13,646 bases of DNA from GWF2-38-69 sp037127655 (GCA_037127655.1 JBAXXY010000069.1:1-13646); one strand, 5' to 3'. Shown: positions 1-8,669, counted from the stretch's first letter. Notes: generated by a model not told the origin, from the sequence alone. Made by a program: numbers and translations.

Positions 1-2
1 AT

Positions 3-59
3 ATTGCCGATGAATTATCAGATAATAAACAATTAATGAACATCCTTATAGAATCCTGA
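3..59 (+). CDS. C-terminal tail of an upstream gene (partial)
   Basis: The third forward frame is open from the left edge to a TGA at 57-59 and encodes the last 18 residues of a possible protein (IADELSDNKQLMNILIES). The other two forward frames stop within the first 36 bases. The hydrophilic, helix-like tail and the short distance to the polymerase start at 141 fit the end of a same-strand gene. Eighteen residues are too few to name a family, and chance openness is not excluded. Confidence 0.4.
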   Translation: MADELSDNKQLMNILIES

Positions 60-140
60 TTTTTTAGAATATTTGCTTGGTTAATAGAAGGAAAGCACGA
101 TAAAGTGTTCGAAAATTAGAAATCTCCACTCAGGAAAAAT

Positions 141-2381
141 ATGAATGATTTTGATATAAATATAACTATAAATGAACTCATTTTCTCATCTGTAAGCTGT
201 GTTACTTCTGTCGAATACCACAAATCAGGCAAGGCCGAAATATTTATCCGTGAGAATGGTAAGTTAAATACCCGATTAATAGATTTTTCGCCGTTTTTAA
301 TTGCCTCTGATTCAGCAATCGGAGAAAGTATTCAGATCCCTCATGCGACGATAAAACTAAATGGAACTGCATTTTTCAAATACCTGCTGAAATTCGACAA
401 TTTAGAAGATTATGAATCAGCCGTGGCTTATTTGAAGAAAAACATGAAACTTTTGCCGACATCGCCAAATTCACCTTACCGGCTTTTTACCGATATTCAG
501 CAGCAGATTCTTATTTCATTAAATATTCGCCTCTTTAGAAATATGAAATACTCGGATATAAGACGCTTTCAATTTGATATTGAAACTCTTACAACAAAAG
601 GCTTTGACTTCTCTAATTCAGAAAGACCTGACGATAAGATAATTGTCATAAGCATGAGAGATTCTACTGGATGGGAAAAGTGCTTGGTGGCAGATGATAA
701 CATGACCGAAAAGGATATTCTTGAGGGCTTTGTTTCAGCTGTTAAGGAAAGGGATCCTGATGTTCTTGAAGGGCATAATGTTTTCAGGTTTGACCTGCCA
801 TTTATTGAAACCAGAGCAAAAATGATGAAGGTAAAGTTAAATCTTGGAAGAGATGGTTCAGTAATCAAATCACGGAATTCGCGGTTTTCAGCTGCAGAAA
901 AAACAACTTCCTACAAGAGGTATGAAGTTTATGGCAGACACATTGTAGATACATATTTTCTGGCTCAATTATATGATGTGAGTCATAGAAATCTAGAAAG
1001 TTATGGGCTTAAATCTTTAGCAATTCACTTCAATGTAGCATCTAAGGACAGATCTTATATTGATGTAGCAAACATCGAAGATTATTACAAAAACAATAGA
1101 GAAGAATTGCTTAAATACGCGCTTGATGATGTAAGGGAAACTGATGCAATATCCAGAATTTTATCGCCATCATTTTTTCATCAGGCGCAGCTACAGCCTT
1201 TTTCATATCAGAACATTATTACCAGGGGTAACGCATCGAGAATTGATGCTATGCTTGTCGGAGAATACATATCAAAGAAAGAGTCCTTTGGATTATCAGA
1301 TATTTCAAAGAGCTTTGAAGGCGCCCTGACTGAAGCCTTTGAATCTGGCATCTTTGAGAATGTCTGGCATTGCGATATCAGATCGCTTTATCCATCCATT
1401 ATGATATCGGAGGATATAAAAGCATCATCTGATACGCTTGGGGTTTTCAGTTCGTTTCTCTCTAAGCTCAGGGACATAAGATTGAATGCCAAAGATATGG
1501 AAAAAGCGTCCAAAAATTCTGCTGACAAGGATTCATACAACTCGATGCAGACAGCTTTTAAAATCCTGATCAATTCATTCTATGGTTATCTTGCTTTCAG
1601 TCAGGGAACATTCAATGATTATTCTGCAGCTGAAAGAGTTACACGAAGAGGAAGAGAGATACTTACAATGATGCTTAATTATCTGCAGAAGATAAATGCA
1701 AAAGTCATCGAAATGGACACTGACGGCATCTATTTCCAGCCTCCTCTTAATTCGTCTATTTCTCCTGCAAAACTTGAATCAGATATTCAAAATGTTCTTC
1801 CAGAAGGCATAGAAGTAGAGTTGGATTCCATCTATAAAAAAATGTTTTGTTACAAGAGCAAAAACTATGCCCTCTTGTCAGAAGATGGCGAAATGTCGAT
1901 TACGGGAGCGGCTTTGAAGTCAAGAGGCGTAGAGCCATTCATCAGAGCATACCTAAAAGATATAATTAGAATCTTGTTGTGCTCGGATGGCGATGAACTA
2001 AAAAAGGTCACAGATGATTATAAATATAAAATTGAAACAAGCGCTTTTCCATTAAGTAAACTTTCCAAATCAGAGACGCTAAGTGAGTCACCTGAAGGGT
2101 ATAAGGCAAAAATAACACAAGGAACAACCAGACGCTCTGCTGCCTATGAACTTGCATTGAAGTCAAATAGAGGGTATAAGCAAGGCGATCAGATTGCTTA
2201 TTATGTAGTAGGAAACAAGAAAAAAGTATCAGTTGTGGATAACTGCCAGCTATTGAAAGACGCGCCTGAAAAGAGGAATGAGAATACAGCATATTATATC
2301 CAGAAAATTGATGAGCTTTACACGAAATTTAAACCATTTATGGAATCAGAATCAGACCAACTTGAATTCAGATTGGAATAG
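141..2381 (+). CDS. Family B DNA polymerase with 3'-5' exonuclease
   Basis: This is a cytoplasmic DNA-dependent DNA polymerase of family B (PolB / Pol II-like), 746 residues, close to the usual length for archaeal and bacterial members. The exonuclease motifs are intact: Exo I FDIET (D146, E148), Exo II NVFRFD (N213, D218) and Exo III YALDD (Y326, D330). The polymerase motifs are also intact: motif A DIRSLYPSI (D412), motif B KILINSFYG (K474 to G482), motif C DTDG (D526, D528) and a KxY-type motif (K574, Y576). Both activities are therefore predicted. Motif C reads DTDG where DTDS is usual. Motifs A and B are only about 62 residues apart, roughly 20 fewer than I recall for Pfu polymerase, suggesting short fingers. 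The ATG at 141 is preceded by AGGA at 132-135. An unknown gene follows after 5 bases. Whether its role is repair, damage-induced synthesis or replication cannot be read from the sequence. Confidence 0.95.
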   Translation: MNDFDINITINELIFSSVSCVTSVEYHKSGKAEIFIRENGKLNTRLIDFSPFLIASDSAIGESIQIPHATIKLNGTAFFKYLLKFDNLEDYESAVAYLKKNMKLLPTSPNSPYRLFTDIQQQILISLNIRLFRNMKYSDIRRFQFDIETLTTKGFDFSNSERPDDKIIVISMRDSTGWEKCLVADDNMTEKDILEGFVSAVKERDPDVLEGHNVFRFDLPFIETRAKMMKVKLNLGRDGSVIKSRNSRFSAAEKTTSYKRYEVYGRHIVDTYFLAQLYDVSHRNLESYGLKSLAIHFNVASKDRSYIDVANIEDYYKNNREELLKYALDDVRETDAISRILSPSFFHQAQLQPFSYQNIITRGNASRIDAMLVGEYISKKESFGLSDISKSFEGALTEAFESGIFENVWHCDIRSLYPSIMISEDIKASSDTLGVFSSFLSKLRDIRLNAKDMEKASKNSADKDSYNSMQTAFKILINSFYGYLAFSQGTFNDYSAAERVTRRGREILTMMLNYLQKINAKVIEMDTDGIYFQPPLNSSISPAKLESDIQNVLPEGIEVELDSIYKKMFCYKSKNYALLSEDGEMSITGAALKSRGVEPFIRAYLKDIIRILLCSDGDELKKVTDDYKYKIETSAFPLSKLSKSETLSESPEGYKAKITQGTTRRSAAYELALKSNRGYKQGDQIAYYVVGNKKKVSVVDNCQLLKDAPEKRNENTAYYIQKIDELYTKFKPFMESESDQLEFRLE

Positions 2382-2386
2382 AAAAT

Positions 2387-3118
2387 ATGGAAGACGATTC
2401 AGAAAAAATAATTCCCAGATATCTCTGCGAAGAGGTAGCAAAGCTATCTGTTTCAGACGCTAAACTTACCAAAAGACCATGGGACAGATTTCGCCCTGAC
2501 TTTACTTCATGGTATTTAGTCCCTTCCACATCTGTTACTTACTACAAATTTGGGAAGCTTTATTTCTCAAAAGATAAAGAAACCTCTGATTCTATCGGGT
2601 GCGGTATGTTTTTTGAAAAAGGGCTTGGTGAAAGTCTTGGTATTGTTTACTCCACCAAGCAGGCCAAACCGCTAATGATGGATAGCACATGGTTCTGGCA
2701 CAAGTTTGTTTCTGAGAGTTCAAAGGATAATTTTCCATTTAAGAAAGCTAATTTAGATACATCATTAGGTTCCTTAAAAGTTAAAGTTGAAGGTGGGTAT
2801 GTGACAGAGCCAAACTCTTTTGATCCATACAAAATGAGAATGCTTAAATGGGATAAGTATGTGTTTGATTACAATATCAATAAAGATTTATTCTCAGTTT
2901 CTGAAAGCCAGAGAGAATCATTTGTGCTTAAACTTCATGGCATTAAAAGTTTTTCAGATTTTGTTTCCTCCCTTAAAGAACTCGAAAAGGATGAGTGGCT
3001 CTGGTTAAATATTTTCATTTACACAGAACTTAAGACGAACATTTCAGATATTAAAAGCGACTCCAAACTAATCTACGATCGGCTTCTTAAGAGCTGTTCT
3101 ATCTTGATAAAAGATTAA
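2387..3118 (+). CDS. Unknown protein, probable partner of the family B polymerase
   Basis: This 243-residue protein belongs to no family I recognise. The ATG lies 5 bases after the polymerase stop, so the two genes are almost certainly on one transcript and perhaps translationally coupled. No signal peptide, membrane segment, Walker motif, zinc-finger cysteine set or nuclease signature is visible. The protein is lysine- and serine-rich with many aromatic residues. It has a WDRF...SWYL stretch near residues 32-44 and a VTYYKFGKLYF stretch near residues 50-60. The second half looks mostly alpha-helical. The aromatic and basic make-up would suit a protein that binds a partner or nucleic acid. 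Coding potential is supported by the intact 732-base frame, by base composition like its neighbour and by the tight spacing. An accessory role to the polymerase is inferred from position only. Confidence 0.75.
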   Translation: MEDDSEKIIPRYLCEEVAKLSVSDAKLTKRPWDRFRPDFTSWYLVPSTSVTYYKFGKLYFSKDKETSDSIGCGMFFEKGLGESLGIVYSTKQAKPLMMDSTWFWHKFVSESSKDNFPFKKANLDTSLGSLKVKVEGGYVTEPNSFDPYKMRMLKWDKYVFDYNINKDLFSVSESQRESFVLKLHGIKSFSDFVSSLKELEKDEWLWLNIFIYTELKTNISDIKSDSKLIYDRLLKSCSILIKD

Positions 3119-3189
3119 AGAAATCTAGCTTTATGAATCTAAACTAGTTATTATTTGTGTTTCAAATATGAATAAACCAGCTATAAGCC

Positions 3190-5022
3190 ATGAAAAGAAT
3201 TTTTGATAAAGCCTGGTGGCATAACAAAGAATCTATCTTCGCATATGATAGAGGTATTAAGCTCAATTCTCTATATATTGAGATGAGAGATGGAGTAAAA
3301 ATAGCCGCTGACATTTATCTGCCGGGAGACTTCAGCCCTGGCGAAAAACTGCCGGCAATTTTTCATCAAACCAGATCCACCAGACGATACGCTCTGCGAT
3401 GGCCTTTTAAGTATTTTATTGAACGCTCAAACAGATATTTTTATAAATCAAGGATCAAAAAATTGCTGAATAATGGTTATGCCATTGTCAATATTGATCA
3501 GAGAGGTTCAGGAGCTTCATTTGGCACAAGAATAAGAGAGTGGTCAGAAAATGATATTAATGATGCTTATGAGGTTCTTGATTACATAGTAAAGCAACCT
3601 TGGTGCGATGGAAAGACTATACTTTACGGGAATGGATACAGCGCTGTAGCAGCTGAACTCTTGTTAACCAAGCATCATCCATCAGTTAAGGCTGCAGTTT
3701 TTGCTTCCTCTGCTTTCGATGTTTATGCAGACTTGATATGCACAGGCGGAGTCAAGAATGATAAATTCCTATATTATTGGGCTTTTTTCAACTATTACAG
3801 AGACATAGAAGAAATCCCTTCTCTTATCCCTGAAATTAGGAGACTCTTCTTAATGCTCGTAACCAATGGCACGGCCTCTGCTTCAAAAAGCTGGAAATTA
3901 AGATCGCAATTAAGGCATTCTATTAAGAGCGAAAGGGTACAAATTATCACCTACGATCAGATCAAAAATTTAACTTTTAGAGATGACCAGATTCTTAGCG
4001 GCGCAATAAGCACTTCAAGCCCTCATTTTTATCTGAAAGAACTTAACACCTCTAATGTGCCTATATGCTCTATATCTGGTTGGTTCGATGGAGCGTATTC
4101 TCTGGGTGCGATAAAAAGGTTCATGAATGTGCAGACGAAAGGGAGCAGGCTGATTTTGGGAGGATGGTCAAACAACCGATATATGTCGCTTATGCCATTT
4201 CCAAGCCGCAGAAGGGATTCTAAATTTGACCCTATTGCAGAATCTATCAGATTTATGAATTATCATGTTAAAAATATTGACAACGGCATCGGATCAGAAG
4301 ATAGCGTCCACTACTACACTATGGCTAAAAATTCATGGCAATCATCTTATTCATGGCCTCCTGCTGACACGGCATTTCATAGTTTTTACCTTAGAAATAA
4401 CAATATGGTCATAATAAATTCGCCTTCTAAGATTAGCGGAGAAGATAAAATAAAATTTAATTACCGAACGACTTCAGGATCTTACAGCAGATGGGAATCT
4501 CTTCTCCAGGTCGATTGCCACCCTGTTGCTTATAATTCATCAGAAGAGCAGGATGACCTATCTCTTATATATGCCACGCCGCCCTTTGAAGAAGACTTTG
4601 AAATTACTGGAACTCCCGTAATTTCATTGTACATAAAATCTAATATTCCAGATATTCAACTATTTGTTTATCTGGGTGATATGCTTACTACAGGCAACAT
4701 GGCTTATATCACTGAAGGTTTGTTTAGAACTGTTCACAAAAATATAAATAATTTACAGGCCCCGTATGAAGTTCCTTATCCGACCCATAGTTTTGCGAGA
4801 AAGGATTCCTCATTTCTGTCTCAAACTCAGGAGAGTCTGGTCACCTTTAATCTGCTTCCTGTGTCTTATTTGATTAAAAAGTCTCACTCTTTAAGGATAA
4901 GAATTACTGGTTCTGACAAAGATAATTTTGAAATTATTGGTCCCGCGCCTGAAATCTCAATATGCCACGGTTTGGACGCGCCTTCGCTTATTAAAATTCC
5001 CGGCAGGTACATCAAAAAATAG
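3190..5022 (+). CDS. CocE/NonD (X-Pro dipeptidyl-peptidase-like) alpha/beta-hydrolase fold protein, probable pseudoenzyme
   Basis: This 610-residue protein has the domain order of the CocE/NonD / PepX S15 family. The opening pattern MRDGVKIAADIYLP (about residues 32-45) is diagnostic. It is followed by the alpha/beta-hydrolase core with DQRGSGAS near residue 105, and by a C-terminal beta-sandwich domain from about residue 440 (ITGTPVISLYIKSN and onward). Family members are serine hydrolases acting on esters, amides or peptides. Here the nucleophile elbow, normally G-x-S-Y-x-G, reads GNGYSA (147-152), placing Gly149 where the serine belongs. The usual GPWxHG histidine motif reads GGWSNN (324-329), placing Asn328 at the histidine. 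The aspartate motif GWFDG keeps Asp300. Catalysis by the normal triad therefore looks lost although the fold is complete. There is no signal peptide, so it is probably cytoplasmic. It starts 71 bases after the unknown gene, and I see no strong ribosome binding site. Confidence 0.88.
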   Translation: MKRIFDKAWWHNKESIFAYDRGIKLNSLYIEMRDGVKIAADIYLPGDFSPGEKLPAIFHQTRSTRRYALRWPFKYFIERSNRYFYKSRIKKLLNNGYAIVNIDQRGSGASFGTRIREWSENDINDAYEVLDYIVKQPWCDGKTILYGNGYSAVAAELLLTKHHPSVKAAVFASSAFDVYADLICTGGVKNDKFLYYWAFFNYYRDIEEIPSLIPEIRRLFLMLVTNGTASASKSWKLRSQLRHSIKSERVQIITYDQIKNLTFRDDQILSGAISTSSPHFYLKELNTSNVPICSISGWFDGAYSLGAIKRFMNVQTKGSRLILGGWSNNRYMSLMPFPSRRRDSKFDPIAESIRFMNYHVKNIDNGIGSEDSVHYYTMAKNSWQSSYSWPPADTAFHSFYLRNNNMVIINSPSKISGEDKIKFNYRTTSGSYSRWESLLQVDCHPVAYNSSEEQDDLSLIYATPPFEEDFEITGTPVISLYIKSNIPDIQLFVYLGDMLTTGNMAYITEGLFRTVHKNINNLQAPYEVPYPTHSFARKDSSFLSQTQESLVTFNLLPVSYLIKKSHSLRIRITGSDKDNFEIIGPAPEISICHGLDAPSLIKIPGRYIKK

Positions 5023-5029
5023 GCAAAAG

Positions 5030-6388
5030 TTATTTTCCGATGCAGAACTTGCTGAAAATTGTTTCGTAGATGTCGAGTGTGGCATCTTCTCCTGTGATTG
5101 CCCCAAGCATATTTGTTACACTCTTTAATCCGATAGAGGCCAATTCCCAGTTTTCTAGTTTCAGGTTGTTAATTATATCAGGGATTGTATCCAGAGCCTG
5201 CCTGATAAAATTGGCATGTCTTTGGGATACTGCTACTTCATTGCTTTCCAGATGGCGCTGCCCCAAAACTTTGCTCTCTATAATATCAAGAAGTTTATCA
5301 ATGCCAGATTCATTCTTGACCGATATAGCTGCAGTTTCATGTCCTGTTTCTGGAAGAAGCGCGCCTTGAGCAAGTAAGTCACTTTTATTCCAGACTGTTA
5401 TGACATTATTATCGGATTTTAGATAATTTTTCATTGAAGATATCTCATCATTAATATTAGATGAAGCATCAAGTAACCAGAGAACTATTTGAGATGATTG
5501 CATAGAGTCAATGGTCTTTTGGATGCCCAAAGATTCAATTATATCATCTGAATATCTAAGACCTGCCGTATCAATAAGTTTAACTGGAATTCCTCTGATG
5601 TTTACAAACTCCTCCAGCGTATCTCTTGTAGTTCCAGGAATATCTGTTGTAATCGCCCTGTCATAACCAAGGAGCAGATTCATTAGAGATGATTTACCGG
5701 CATTGGGTTTTCCTGCTATGACGATTCTTACGCCGTCTCTGATGATTTTGCCTTCGTACCTTGTTTCGTAGAGAGAAATTAACTCATTATCTGATGTGTT
5801 AATCATCTTCAGATGTTCTTTTATCGGAATAAAATCAAGTTCTTCTTCAGGAAAATCAACCCTTGCTTCGCACTCGGCAAGGATTCCTAAATAGACCTCT
5901 CTGATAGCCTTAATATTTCTACCGAGGGTTCCATCCATCTGTCTTTCAGCCATATGAAGAGCCGTTTCATTATGCGCTGTGATAAAATCGCAAACAGCTT
6001 CGGCTTGTGTTAGATCAATTTTGCCATTAGCAAATGCCCTGTATGTAAATTCCCCCGGCTCAGCCTGCCTTGCTCCGCATTCAATAATGGCTTTTAGGAT
6101 TCGTCTAGAGTTAGTTGAGCCGCCGTGCGCGTGTATTTCTACAATATCTTCTCCTGTAAAGGTATTGGTACCTTTCATAAATACTGCAAAGGCAGTTTCC
6201 CCTGGGCTATTGGAACATGGAAGAAGTTTTCCAAGAATTAACTTTCTGGAATATTCTAGTGATAACGGCCTTTTAGCTTTCCAGACGGTATTGCCTATTT
6301 GCAGGGCTTTGGAACCTGAAATTCTTATTAGAGCAATTGAACCGCCTATACCAGAGCAAATTGCCGTAATTGTATCATTTTCGTTCAT
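5030..6388 (-). CDS. mnmE: tRNA modification GTPase MnmE
   Basis: MnmE (TrmE) works with MnmG to install the aminomethyl or carboxymethylaminomethyl group on C5 of the wobble uridine of certain tRNAs, using a folate C1 unit. The 452 residues match the family length. The N-terminal folate-binding domain covers about 1-118 and ends at the conserved PGEFTYRAF (111-119). The helical domain follows (NGKIDLTQAEAV). The inserted G domain has GKPNAGKS (226-233), TTDIPGTTRD, DTAG (273-276) and NKSD (334-337). The protein ends in the hallmark FCIGK with Cys449. No residue of the GTPase motifs is missing. The glycine-rich loop near residues 12-17 is slightly shorter than usual. It is the last gene of the long reverse-strand cluster, 36 bases after the acetyltransferase, and converges on the CocE-fold gene with 7 bases between the stops. 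No clear Shine-Dalgarno precedes the ATG. Confidence 0.97.
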   Translation of the reverse strand: MNENDTITAICSGIGGSIALIRISGSKALQIGNTVWKAKRPLSLEYSRKLILGKLLPCSNSPGETAFAVFMKGTNTFTGEDIVEIHAHGGSTNSRRILKAIIECGARQAEPGEFTYRAFANGKIDLTQAEAVCDFITAHNETALHMAERQMDGTLGRNIKAIREVYLGILAECEARVDFPEEELDFIPIKEHLKMINTSDNELISLYETRYEGKIIRDGVRIVIAGKPNAGKSSLMNLLLGYDRAITTDIPGTTRDTLEEFVNIRGIPVKLIDTAGLRYSDDIIESLGIQKTIDSMQSSQIVLWLLDASSNINDEISSMKNYLKSDNNVITVWNKSDLLAQGALLPETGHETAAISVKNESGIDKLLDIIESKVLGQRHLESNEVAVSQRHANFIRQALDTIPDIINNLKLENWELASIGLKSVTNMLGAITGEDATLDIYETIFSKFCIGK

Positions 6389-6424
6389 GTTTTTTGACCG
6401 ATTTGTTTTAGCGATGGCAAGGAT

Positions 6425-7297
6425 CTATTTAAGCTTGTCGTGTTTTACGATTTCTCCAGGGAGAGTAGAAGCGTGGGAATATATTTTCCTTCCGGGGTAG
6501 ATAGTGGTGTTTATTCCTGTGTGGACTCCTTCGCCGACGATTACTCCGAGCTTTCTTCTTCCGGTATCTATGAGTTCCGAGTTTACTATACTTCTATGGT
6601 TTTTACCGTCGTGTCTAAGGTTTGCAGTAATAGTTCCAGCCCCGAAATTCGTATTTGCACCGATAACAGAATCGCCGACATAGCTTAAATGCCCGATACT
6701 CACTTTGTTCATAATAAGTGAATTTTTGACTTCAACAGCCTGTCCGATATGGCAGCCGTCTCCAATGAAAGTACTTCCTCTGATGTAACAGTTTGGACCT
6801 ATTTTGCAGTTCTTGCCGATAATGGCATTACCTTCGATATAGACTCCTGGAAGGATTACGCTTCCTTCGCCAAGCACAATATTCCCGTCAATTGTGGCGC
6901 CGGTTCTGATTGTCCCAGAAATAGATGATTCGGTAAGTTCCAGAATTACTTCTTCATTGATTTTTATAAAGTCCCAACTGTAATTGATAATTATTGAATC
7001 CTTATCAATTGAAGATGCCGAACCTCCATTAATTACTTCGAGGAGAGTTGAGCCGGCGTTATCTGAAATTATTCCAATTGCTCCTTTGTCTATTTCGCAC
7101 AACATGGCTTTTGAAGGCCAGAAATCTGTGCGAATTAGAACTTCAGATGATGTGTTTACTAAATACTTCTCTAGTCTTTTTGACTGTAAATCGGATAGAA
7201 AAGAGCCTGCGACAGGGAATTCTCCGATCCTGTCGGAGTAATTTTCCAATGGTGTTAGATTTGCTTTTAAGCCAGATTTAATAAATGTGATTTTCAT
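6425..7297 (-). CDS. GlmU-type glucosamine-1-phosphate acetyltransferase with degenerate nucleotidyltransferase domain
   Basis: Residues from about 120 to 275 form a left-handed beta-helix of hexapeptide repeats. They closely follow the C-terminal acetyltransferase half of GlmU, especially the archaeal-type bifunctional enzymes: IGHLSYVGDSVIG (201-213), FGAGTITANLRHDGKN (218-233) and DTGRRKLGVIVG (244-255). His203 matches the catalytic histidine of GlmU (His363 in E. coli). The predicted reaction is acetyl-CoA plus glucosamine-1-phosphate to GlcNAc-1-phosphate, although archaeal relatives also use galactosamine-1-phosphate. Only about 105 residues precede the helix, against more than 220 in full GlmU. 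They hold an LTPL...FPVAG pattern like a worn nucleotidyltransferase start, without the GxGTRL nucleotide loop. The glmM stop lies 15 bases upstream, so no longer N-terminus is possible. The neighbouring glmM supplies the substrate. UMP transfer must come from elsewhere if GlcNAc-1-phosphate is activated here. Confidence 0.85.
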   Translation of the reverse strand: MKITFIKSGLKANLTPLENYSDRIGEFPVAGSFLSDLQSKRLEKYLVNTSSEVLIRTDFWPSKAMLCEIDKGAIGIISDNAGSTLLEVINGGSASSIDKDSIIINYSWDFIKINEEVILELTESSISGTIRTGATIDGNIVLGEGSVILPGVYIEGNAIIGKNCKIGPNCYIRGSTFIGDGCHIGQAVEVKNSLIMNKVSIGHLSYVGDSVIGANTNFGAGTITANLRHDGKNHRSIVNSELIDTGRRKLGVIVGEGVHTGINTTIYPGRKIYSHASTLPGEIVKHDKLK

Positions 7298-7312
7298 TGC
7301 AAAAGATGTTGT

Positions 7313-8662
7313 TTATTTCAGTTTTTTTTCAGCTATCGCAGTTATCTTTTTTAACCATGAATCAGCTAATTTGTAAGTCTTTGCTTCAATCATGATCCTC
7401 AGTAAATTTTCTGTGCCTGAATATCTTACAAGAACTCTGCCATTGTCTTTTAGTTCAGCTTGGCATTTTTTAATCTCATCATCAAGTTCAGGAACTTCTT
7501 CAATCGGGAGCTTTTCTTTAACTTTCAGATTAACTAATTTCTGAGGGAATTCGTCCATACAATTTGCAAGCTCTGCCAGCGGTGCTTGCTTTTGCAGCAT
7601 CATTCTTAGTACATGAAGGGCTGTAATGATGCCATCGCCAGTTGTTACATAATCCATAAATATGATATGCCCGGACTGTTCACCTCCGAGATTAAAGTTT
7701 CCATCCCTCATTTTCTCGATTACATATCTGTCACCGACCTGAGTGATTTCCATATTGATTCCGGCTTTTTGCATAGCATGTTTTAAGCCTAAATTACTCA
7801 TCACTGTAGTTACTAATGTGTCATTCGACAAACGATTTCTTTCTTTGAAATCCAAAGCGCACATCGCAAGGATTCTATCTCCATTTACTACAGCTCCATT
7901 GCTGTCGAGCATTATGACTCTGTCAGCATCGCCGTCTAAACATATTCCGGCATCTGCCTGATGTTCTCTTATCAGGTTTGAAATATTGCTTGGGTACATT
8001 GCCCCGCAATTTTTATTGATATTAAGCCCATCCGGTTCTGTTGCTACTTTGATTACTTCAGCACCTAGTTCTCTGAATATCCATGGGGCAATGCAGTAAC
8101 CGGCGCCATTTGCGCAGTCAAGAACGATTTTTAATCCTTTTAAACTGTGATCTTTAATGGTGCTTTTTGCAAATTCTACATATCTGCCTTTAGCGTCTTC
8201 AATCCTGTGTGCCTTGCCAAGAAGTTTAGTCACCACATGTTCGCTGTTTATTTCACCGCTGAACATAATTTTTTCTATCTTGAGTTCTTCAGCATCGGGG
8301 AGTTTAAAACCATCTGGGCCAAAGAGTTTTATTCCATTGTCCTCGTAAGGATTATGTGATGCTGTAATCATAACTCCACAGTTTGCATTGAAGGATTTGA
8401 CAAGTCTGGCAATTGCCGGAGTCGGAAGCGGGCCTACGCACATTGCATCCATTCCCATGCTGACTAGTCCGCTTTCTATAGCACTCTCAAGCATATACCC
8501 AGAGAGTCTTGTATCCTTGCCGATTACGGCTTTATAATATCCCTCTCTATCGGCTTTGAAGTACCTGCCCAATGCTTTTCCTAATTGTAAGGCAATTTCA
8601 GGCGTGATTGGATAAGTATTTGCTTTACCTCTTATTCCATCTGTTCCGAATAACTGCTTCAT
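7313..8662 (-). CDS. glmM: Phosphoglucosamine mutase GlmM
   Basis: GlmM converts glucosamine-6-phosphate to glucosamine-1-phosphate in the cytoplasm, feeding UDP-GlcNAc for peptidoglycan and lipopolysaccharide. The start is set at the ATG at 8662, giving 449 residues beginning MKQLFGTDGIRG, because GGAGG lies 7 bases upstream. The frame stays open to 8725, but using that would overlap yraN. The four expected motifs are intact: TASHNP with phosphoserine Ser102 (the same number as in E. coli), metal-binding DGDADR (D243, D245, D247), sugar-binding GEQSGH (327-332) and phosphate-binding RYSGTE (413-418). The protein should be activated by phosphorylation of Ser102. The gene sits 29 bases after yraN and 15 bases before the acetyltransferase that probably takes the next step. 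Confidence 0.97.
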   Translation of the reverse strand: MKQLFGTDGIRGKANTYPITPEIALQLGKALGRYFKADREGYYKAVIGKDTRLSGYMLESAIESGLVSMGMDAMCVGPLPTPAIARLVKSFNANCGVMITASHNPYEDNGIKLFGPDGFKLPDAEELKIEKIMFSGEINSEHVVTKLLGKAHRIEDAKGRYVEFAKSTIKDHSLKGLKIVLDCANGAGYCIAPWIFRELGAEVIKVATEPDGLNINKNCGAMYPSNISNLIREHQADAGICLDGDADRVIMLDSNGAVVNGDRILAMCALDFKERNRLSNDTLVTTVMSNLGLKHAMQKAGINMEITQVGDRYVIEKMRDGNFNLGGEQSGHIIFMDYVTTGDGIITALHVLRMMLQKQAPLAELANCMDEFPQKLVNLKVKEKLPIEEVPELDDEIKKCQAELKDNGRVLVRYSGTENLLRIMIEAKTYKLADSWLKKITAIAEKKLK

Positions 8663-8669
8663 ATGTTTT

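Noticed and set aside
65..70. TAGAAT as a -10 box for the polymerase gene
   Set aside because: It matches 5 of 6 bases, but there is no acceptable -35 sequence 16-18 bases upstream, and such matches are frequent in AT-rich DNA.
3119..3189. Promoter or terminator in the 71-base gap before the CocE-fold gene
   Set aside because: Only AT-rich sequence and weak, bulged complementarity between TAGCTTTAT and AATAAACCAGCTA were seen, with no convincing boxes or T tract.
5979..6500. Open frame of 173 codons on the forward strand opposite mnmE and the acetyltransferase
   Set aside because: It lies antisense to two well-supported genes and crosses the gap between them. Its translation shows no family motif, and the opposite strand explains the openness.
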